Source: an uncultured Clostridia bacterium
GTDB lineage: Bacteria > Bacillota > Clostridia > Oscillospirales > CAG-272
Assembly (NCBI GenBank): GCA_947624945.1
Contig: CANQMJ010000089.1
Coordinates: forward strand, 1 to 9,702
Length of the DNA: 9,702 nucleotides
Reading direction: 5' to 3'
The translations under genes and the position numbers were made by a program. The notes under the pieces were generated by a model that ran no database searches, was not told where the DNA came from, and was given only the letters and a program-made list of their open reading frames with translations. Shown piece after piece: positions 6,406 to 9,702 of this stretch; within the stretch, counting starts at the first letter, position 1, and each line of letters starts with the position of its first letter.

Positions 6406-7161
6406 ATGAAAAAATTACTTTTGGCGCTGACGGCGCTCATCGTCGCCGCGTCCATGACAGTCGCCGTGTTCGCGGAGGATGAAAAACCGACCCTCACCGA
6501 CTGGTACTACGCGACATTCTACGACAACCTCGGTGAAAACGCGAACACAGCGGGTCAGACCGACTCGCTCGGCGGCTTGAACGCATACGGCCTTAAGCCT
6601 CTCGACGGCGCCAACGCCGAGGGTGCGTGGTTCGAGTACAACATCAAGGTGCCCGCCGACTGCGTGCGCATCGAGTTCAACGTCAGCTATGCGGCGTCGG
6701 GAGAGCGCGTCATGGAGCTCACCTTCAACGACGAGACACGCCGCGTCACATGCCCCGACACTGGCTCGTGGTCGACGTATTTGGTCGTAACGGAGACGTT
6801 CGAGTCAATAAAGAAGGGCGATTACGTGCTCCGTCTTGCGGCTCCCGCCGATTTTGACGGCGAAACTGTCAAGACGCCGAACTTCGATTTGATCGAGGTC
6901 GACTTCTACTATGAATCGTACGAGAGCGTACCCGAGACAGAGCCGCCGGAAACGAAGGCGCCCGAGACGGAAGCTCCCGCAACGACTGCGGCTCCCGCCG
7001 GGACCGAGGCACCGACGACGTCCGCTCCCGCAGTCAGCACCGGCGCGGGTGAACAGTCGAATACAACGACGGAGTCGAGCTCGTGCGACTCGTCGGTGTC
7101 CGGCGTGTACGCCGTCATCGCGTGCGCCGCCGCGTGCGTGCTGTTACGCAAGAGAAAGTAA
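6406..7161 (+). CDS. Secreted/cell-surface protein with beta-rich domain, Pro/Thr stalk and C-terminal anchor-like tail
   Basis: 251 residues. Residues 1-23 are a clear signal peptide (MKKLLL, hydrophobic core, cut after VFA). Residues 24-174 form one soluble domain rich in beta strands and aromatic residues (LTDWYYATFYDNL, EGAWFEYNIKVPADCVRIEF, GSWSTYLVVTETF, NFDLIEVDFYYE). Its rhythm recalls carbohydrate-binding galactose-binding-like jelly rolls (CBM6/35-like), but I see no diagnostic ligand residues, so the fold is a guess. Residues 175-223 are a Pro/Thr/Glu/Ala stalk like that of the LRR protein at 1-1783. Residues 224-251 are SSSCDSS, a hydrophobic segment and RKRK. This is a sorting-signal-like architecture without LPXTG and with a Cys (C227) just before the membrane segment. 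The start follows GGAGG (6396-6400). It is monocistronic, with its own promoter and terminator. Confidence 0.85.
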   Translation: MKKLLLALTALIVAASMTVAVFAEDEKPTLTDWYYATFYDNLGENANTAGQTDSLGGLNAYGLKPLDGANAEGAWFEYNIKVPADCVRIEFNVSYAASGERVMELTFNDETRRVTCPDTGSWSTYLVVTETFESIKKGDYVLRLAAPADFDGETVKTPNFDLIEVDFYYESYESVPETEPPETKAPETEAPATTAAPAGTEAPTTSAPAVSTGAGEQSNTTTESSSCDSSVSGVYAVIACAAACVLLRKRK

Positions 7162-7180
7162 AAAACGCCAATATAAAATT

Positions 7181-7212
7181 CGGAGAGGAAAGCGATTCCG
7201 CTTTCCTCTCCG
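7181..7212 (+). terminator. Terminator hairpin after the 6406 gene
   Basis: CGGAGAGGAAAGCG (7181-7194) pairs perfectly with 7199-7212 around ATTC, and TACTTTT follows. It lies 19 bases after the TAA. A second perfect hairpin (TACTTTT, GCCG, AAAAGTA at 7213-7230) abuts it and contains its T-run, so the two structures compete or stack. Confidence 0.85.
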
Positions 7213-7440
7213 TACTTTTGCCGAAAAGTAAAAGTAAACCCCGCAAAGCCGTGTGCTCGGCGATTAGAAACCCTGCACTTGGCAAGGCTGGTATGTCGTC
7301 TCGACGGTTTTTGAGCTTCCAACGTCCGTCGCAGATAGGCGAGCGGGAGGCCTGCATCGACCCCGCCGAAGGGCGACCCCATTTATTCTATCGTGGGTTT
7401 TAATAACCGAGCTGTCACGAACCCCGCAGAGTTCATTATT
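7213..7440. other. Non-coding block of unknown nature, GC-richer and structured
   Basis: No reading frame here has a ribosome site and a credible protein. The block differs from the surrounding AT-rich spacer and holds several local stems: GCCG/CGGC (7249-7262), CGACGG (7302-7307) with CCGTCG (7326-7331), a doubled CGACCCC around 7358-7380, and GGGTT (7396-7400) with AACCC downstream. It could be a structured RNA, an inactive repeat or a remnant of a mobile sequence. It matches none of the RNA signatures I looked for (SRP, RNase P, tmRNA, T-box, group II domain V). Confidence 0.35.
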
Positions 7441-7570
7441 ATTTTACCATACGGATGCCGAAAATAAAATAGGTATTTTTTCACAAAATCAGCGCAGTCG
7501 TTTTGGTGAGTTTGTGAAGAAGAAAATGTGGAACATGTTTTATTGGGAAGCAGGGCGGAGCTTCTTTTTC
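7441..7570. other. AT-rich spacer with nothing recognisable
   Basis: I see no gene or strong promoter in this stretch. A weak dyad, CACAAA near 7481 with TTTGTG near 7513, is the only visible structure. Confidence 0.5.
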
Positions 7571-7728
7571 GGGGACCCCTTTTGGTAAAAGGTGTCCCCT
7601 ACCTTCTCCAAAAGCGGACTAAATAGTGTTCATCTCAAGCTATCTCCGAGGATATTGTTCTCGGTTACTTTTCTAAAAAGAAAACTTGTCATAAAAATTC
7701 TTGAAGGAAGAGAGGGTGAAGGGAGAAC
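7571..7728 (+). repeat. Interspersed repeat copy D with 5' hairpin
   Basis: The opening hairpin at 7571-7599 pairs GGGGAC with GTCCCC and CCTTTT with AAAAGG around GGT, keeping the same C/T mismatch as copy C. The core then repeats copy C almost base for base (ACCTTCTCCAAAAGCGGACT, AAATAGTGTTCATCTCAAG, CTATCTCCGAGGATATTG, ATAAAAATTCTTGAAGG). It ends in GAGAGGGTGAAGGGAGAAC, the left half of the terminal palindrome, which here is interrupted. A 77-codon open frame begins within it at 7592, but there is no ribosome site. Confidence 0.85.
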
Positions 7729-7730
7729 AG

Positions 7731-7800
7731 GAAGAAGGGGCATTCGCCCCTTCTTCTGCTTTTTCGCTTTGCGAAAAAGCCAACTTCATTATAAGAAGTT
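7731..7800. terminator. Three consecutive hairpins beyond the phosphoribosyltransferase gene
   Basis: Stem 1: GAAGAAGGGGC (7731-7741) with GCCCCTTCTTC (7746-7756), loop ATTC. Stem 2: GCTTTTTCGC (7758-7767) with GCGAAAAAGC (7771-7780), loop TTT. Stem 3: AACTTC (7782-7787) with GAAGTT (7795-7800). All arms are perfect. They lie downstream of the minus-strand gene ending at 7832 and are the likely terminator region for it. Stem 2, on the minus strand, also has an internal U-run. Stems 1 and 2 look inserted into the terminal palindrome of repeat copy D. Confidence 0.65.
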
Positions 7801-7831
7801 CCCTTCTCTCCCTTCAAAACACTAAATAATA

Positions 7832-8389
7832 TCACTCAAGCGGGTTGCCGTCTTTGTCGAACATGGGGAGCTTGCCGAGGAAGGTGATATCGTCGCGTTT
7901 AGCGGCGTCGCCTTCGGCGAGGATGCACATACGGCCGCAGACTTCGCCGCCGGCCTGTGCCGTGAGCTGTTCGAGAGAGGTGAGCGATTCGCCCGTGGAG
8001 ACGACGTCGTCGACGATTAATATGCGCTTGCCCTTCATGAGGTCGGCGTCGGCCTGGTCGAGATACAGCTTCTGCATTCTCGCGGTCGTGATCGAACGAA
8101 CGTACACTTCAAATACGCCCGTCATGTAGAGCTTCGGGCTCTTGCGCGCGAGGAAGTAGCGGCGGTTGCCCGCAAGCCTCGACATCTCGTGCGCTATCGG
8201 TATGCCCTTCGCCTCGGCGGTTAGTATGTAGTCGTATTCGGGCGCGAGCTTCAACAGCTCTTCCGCGCACGCCGTCGTCAGCTCGGGGTCGCCGAACGTG
8301 ACGAACGCGCCTATGTAAAGGTCTTCCGTAAGCGGGCACAGCGGCAGTCTCCGCTCGAGCCCGGCCAGCTTGATTTTGTAGTAGTTCAT
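7832..8389 (-). CDS. Purine-type phosphoribosyltransferase (adenine/xanthine PRTase-like)
   Basis: 185 residues, type I phosphoribosyltransferase fold. The PRPP-binding signature RILIVDDVVSTGES lies at 122-135 with acidic D127 and D128. TAEAKGIPIAHEM (57-69) is the PRPP loop region, and ARKSPKLYM (81-89) lies beside the flexible loop. Length and order fit cytoplasmic enzymes that salvage a nucleobase with PRPP to the nucleotide. Adenine is the most likely substrate from overall resemblance to clostridial apt-like proteins, but the sequence does not settle adenine against xanthine/guanine, and a regulatory PRTase is possible. The start follows AAGGAG on the minus strand. It is a single gene with a near-consensus promoter. 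The leader of about 40 nt is too short for a purine riboswitch, and none is seen. Confidence 0.88.
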   Translation of the reverse strand: MNYYKIKLAGLERRLPLCPLTEDLYIGAFVTFGDPELTTACAEELLKLAPEYDYILTAEAKGIPIAHEMSRLAGNRRYFLARKSPKLYMTGVFEVYVRSITTARMQKLYLDQADADLMKGKRILIVDDVVSTGESLTSLEQLTAQAGGEVCGRMCILAEGDAAKRDDITFLGKLPMFDKDGNPLE

Positions 8390-8433
8390 ATCTCGCTCCT
8401 TTACCGTTGTTTTATAGCGGTTATTCTGACTAT

Positions 8434-8462
8434 ATTTTAATCCTCATGACCAAAAATGTCAA
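8434..8462 (-). promoter_or_regulatory. Sigma-A promoter of the phosphoribosyltransferase gene
   Basis: On the minus strand, TTGACA (8462-8457), 17 bases, then TAAAAT (8439-8434). Confidence 0.8.
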
Positions 8463-8468
8463 GTCATG
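8445..8468. promoter_or_regulatory. Operator-like dyad around the -35 of the PRTase promoter
   Basis: CATGAC (8445-8450) and GTCATG (8463-8468) are perfect inverted 6-base arms with a 12-base spacer, framing the -35. It may be a repressor site. It does not look like the PurR box known from Bacillus. Confidence 0.35.
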
Positions 8469-8496
8469 TGTTTATTTTTTATCGCATCACGGCAAA

Positions 8497-8515
8497 ACTT
8501 TTGAGGGGCAAAAGT
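8497..8515. other. Small hairpin upstream of the sigma operon
   Basis: ACTTTTG (8497-8503) pairs with CAAAAGT (8509-8515) around AGGGG. It lies between divergent promoters, so it is not a terminator of either gene. Apart from this and the promoters, the 291-base gap 8390-8680 holds no gene I can support. Confidence 0.4.
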
Positions 8516-8537
8516 CCGACGAGGGAGGCGAACGATA

Positions 8538-8566
8538 TTGACATCTCAAAATGCGCGGTATATAAT
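8538..8566 (+). promoter_or_regulatory. Consensus sigma-A promoter upstream of the ECF sigma operon
   Basis: A perfect TTGACA (8538-8543), 17 bases and a perfect TATAAT (8561-8566). The start of transcription would be near 8573, about 108 nt before the GTG start of the sigma gene, giving a long leader that contains the second candidate promoter. Confidence 0.85.
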
Positions 8567-8602
8567 GTAATCGGTGAATTATAATAAAAAGATCTTCAAT
8601 AT

Positions 8603-8640
8603 TTTTTCGATTTTGTGTAACCTTTTTCGATTTTCGGGTA
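8603..8640 (+). promoter_or_regulatory. Candidate ECF-type autoregulatory promoter with 12-bp direct repeats
   Basis: TGTAAC (8616-8621) resembles the -35 of Bacillus ECF factors (TGAAAC/TGTAAC class), and GGTA (8637-8640), 15 bases later, could be its -10. TTTTTCGATTTT occurs twice, at 8603-8614 and 8623-8634, exactly 20 bp apart, flanking the -35. ECF genes commonly have such a self-dependent promoter just before the sigma gene; the match here is partial. Confidence 0.45.
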
Positions 8641-8680
8641 TTAACAGTATAGAAGGATATTTTACTTTAAGGAGGACAAC

Positions 8681-9187
8681 GTGAAGAGTTCAGAAGCCGA
8701 ATTCGAGCAGATATACCGCGACCACTACCGGCGTATTTACTCATTTCTCTACAAGCTCTGCCGCTCGCCGGAGACAGCCGAGGACTTGACGCAGGAGACG
8801 TTTTATCAGGCCTACATCTCGCTTTCGCGCTATAACGGACAGTGCGAGATGTACACGTGGCTCGCCGCCATCGCGAAGAACATCTTCCTCAAATACCTGC
8901 GCCGTCAGCGCCGCGAGTCCATGACCGTCGACCTCTACATCAGCGACCCGGAGGCGCCGCTCACGGACGAACCCGGCTACCGCCTGATGCGCGAGATCGA
9001 GATCGCCGACATCTTAAAGGTGCTCGAGAGCATGCCCAAAAAGTACAGCGAAGTGTTTTTGCTTCACACCTACGGCGAGCTGCCGTATTCCGAGATCGCC
9101 TTAAAGCTCGGCATCTCCGTCAGCTCCGCGAAGGTCATCTGCCATCGCGCAAAGAAATACATCAAGGAGGCTTTGATAAATGAGTGA
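8681..9187 (+). CDS. ECF-family RNA polymerase sigma factor
   Basis: 168 residues, the usual two-domain ECF layout. Sigma region 2 covers about 7-78: FEQIYRDHYRRIYSFLYKL, then ETAEDLTQETFYQAY with the region 2.2 core-binding helix, then TWLAAIAKNIFLKYLRRQRR. Sigma region 4 covers about 108-163: LESMPKKYSEVFLLHTYGEL, then YSEIALKLGISVSSAKVICHRAKKYIKEAL with the -35-binding HTH. It directs core polymerase to a small regulon when its anti-sigma partner releases it. The GTG start is set by AAGGAGG at 8669-8675; the next in-frame starts would cut into region 2. The stop overlaps the next gene by 8 nt. The stimulus is not evident, though envelope stress is the usual trigger for this type of pair. 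Confidence 0.95.
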   Translation: MKSSEAEFEQIYRDHYRRIYSFLYKLCRSPETAEDLTQETFYQAYISLSRYNGQCEMYTWLAAIAKNIFLKYLRRQRRESMTVDLYISDPEAPLTDEPGYRLMREIEIADILKVLESMPKKYSEVFLLHTYGELPYSEIALKLGISVSSAKVICHRAKKYIKEALINE

Positions 9188-9503
9188 GCTCAAATGTGAA
9201 TGCAGCGTCATCCGCGACCTTCTTCCCCTTTACGCGGACGGCGAGACGTCGCCCGAAACGTCGCGCATTATAAAGGAACATATCGCAAACTGCGAGGAAT
9301 GCCGCGGCATGCTTCGCCATTACAACAAGATCCCGCACTCCCTCGAGGAGTCGACGCCGACCGGCAAGTACGGTAAATATCACTATTCTGAGGTGGCGCG
9401 CCGCATCCGCCGCAGAAACACGGTCAAACTTTCCGTCGTATGCTCCGCGTTCCTCATCCTCGGATTTGTAATATCCAAGCTTTTATTCCCGGATAAAAAA
9501 TGA
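9180..9503 (+). CDS. Zinc-binding, membrane-anchored anti-sigma factor
   Basis: 107 residues. The N-terminal zinc-finger (zf-HC2/ZAS) domain has the H34-x3-C38-x2-C41 motif (HIANCEEC) with C6 or C8 as the further ligand, and the LLPLYADGETSPETSRIIKEH segment typical of the family. One membrane helix lies at about 82-103 (VKLSVVCSAFLILGFVISKL), followed by a very short tail (PDKK). The protein would therefore have essentially no extracytoplasmic sensor domain, so how it perceives a signal is unclear. It should hold the upstream sigma factor at the membrane until inactivated. Its ribosome site AAGGAGG (9164-9170) is embedded in the sigma coding sequence and the genes overlap, implying coupled translation. 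It overlaps the following gene by ATGA. Confidence 0.92.
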   Translation: MSELKCECSVIRDLLPLYADGETSPETSRIIKEHIANCEECRGMLRHYNKIPHSLEESTPTGKYGKYHYSEVARRIRRRNTVKLSVVCSAFLILGFVISKLLFPDKK

Positions 9504-9702
9504 GTACGGTTAAAACAATAAACGGCTCCCTCTACCTCGAGATGCTCCGCGGCGGCGCGGCGGTCCTCGACGGAAACAGGGACGCCGTCAACAGCCTCAA
9601 CGTGTTCCCCGTACCGGACGGTGACACGGGCACGAATATGAGTATGACGATATCGTCCGTCAACTCTATCGAGGACGCGCCTCTCGCTGACGCGGCAACG
9701 GC
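9500..9702 (+). CDS. fakA: DAK2-domain fatty acid kinase FakA/YloV, N-terminal part (cut by window edge)
   Basis: 67 codons are visible. INGSLYLEMLRGGAAVLDG and NSLNVFPVPDGDTGTNMSMT match the start of the DhaL/DAK2 domain of FakA (YloV). D40, D42 and N46 of DGDTGTN are the expected Mg-ATP-binding residues. In Firmicutes FakA phosphorylates exogenous fatty acids bound to FakB (DegV-family) carriers, so that they enter phospholipid synthesis via PlsX/PlsY. The ATG at 9500 overlaps the anti-sigma stop (ATGA) and has no good ribosome site of its own, so translation is probably coupled to the anti-sigma gene. The rest of the protein, normally about 550 residues, lies beyond the window. Confidence 0.93.
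   Translation, partial: MSTVKTINGSLYLEMLRGGAAVLDGNRDAVNSLNVFPVPDGDTGTNMSMTISSVNSIEDAPLADAAT

Noticed and set aside
6911..7403. Overlapping short frames across the end of the 6406 gene and the following spacer
   Set aside because: They are frame-shifted readings of the Pro/Thr stalk plus non-coding sequence and have no domain or start context.
7592..7825. A 77-codon plus-strand frame over repeat copy D
   Set aside because: It has no Shine-Dalgarno, starts in a hairpin arm, and its C-terminal half is translated from the stacked terminator hairpins.
8390..8433. A purine riboswitch in the PRTase leader
   Set aside because: The predicted leader is only about 40 nt and lacks the conserved junction and loop sequences of a purine aptamer.

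Overview
The window most likely comes from a Clostridia-class Firmicute, probably an uncultured gut Oscillospirales/Ruminococcaceae-type genome. This is inferred from four things. Promoters are near-consensus sigma-A with strong GGAGG-type ribosome sites. A fatty-acid-kinase (FakA/YloV) gene and a PepF-type oligoendopeptidase are present. There is an ECF sigma/zinc anti-sigma pair. Secreted proteins carry Thr/Pro/Glu-rich stalks. Coding DNA looks GC-rich (by eye about 60%), while intergenic DNA is AT-rich and full of hairpins. Both window edges cut a gene.

Layout. 1-1783 (minus): the N-terminal 594 codons of a secreted leucine-rich-repeat surface protein with an EF-hand-like loop, 14 LRR units of exactly 21 residues and a Pro/Thr stalk made of 37-residue repeats. 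1905-2129 (plus): a small XRE-type repressor, divergent from the LRR gene. 2250-3905 (plus): cofactor-independent phosphoglycerate mutase (gpmI), long form, with its own promoter. 3906-4436: a non-coding block between the convergent gpmI and pepF genes, packed with three copies of an interspersed repeat and two long perfect palindromes. 4437-6233 (minus): oligoendopeptidase F. 6234-6405: divergent promoters. 6406-7161 (plus): a secreted or cell-surface protein with a beta-rich domain, a Pro/Thr/Ala stalk and a hydrophobic-plus-RKRK tail. 7162-7831: 670 bases without a convincing gene, holding a terminator, an unexplained GC-richer block, a fourth copy of the interspersed repeat and stacked hairpins. 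7832-8389 (minus): a purine-type phosphoribosyltransferase. 8681-9702 (plus): an overlapping operon of ECF sigma factor, zinc-binding membrane anti-sigma factor and the start of a DAK2-domain fatty acid kinase (fakA).

How it fits together. Most genes are single units with their own promoters and hairpin terminators: glycolysis (gpmI), peptide turnover (pepF), nucleobase salvage (phosphoribosyltransferase) and two surface proteins. The only tight operon is sigma/anti-sigma/fakA. There the overlaps are 8 nt and 4 nt (ATGA), which suggests an envelope-stress sigma factor co-expressed with exogenous fatty-acid activation.

The features most worth a second look are the interspersed repeat, whose four copies keep their stems by compensatory changes, and the LRR gene, whose AT-rich core sits between GC-rich ends.
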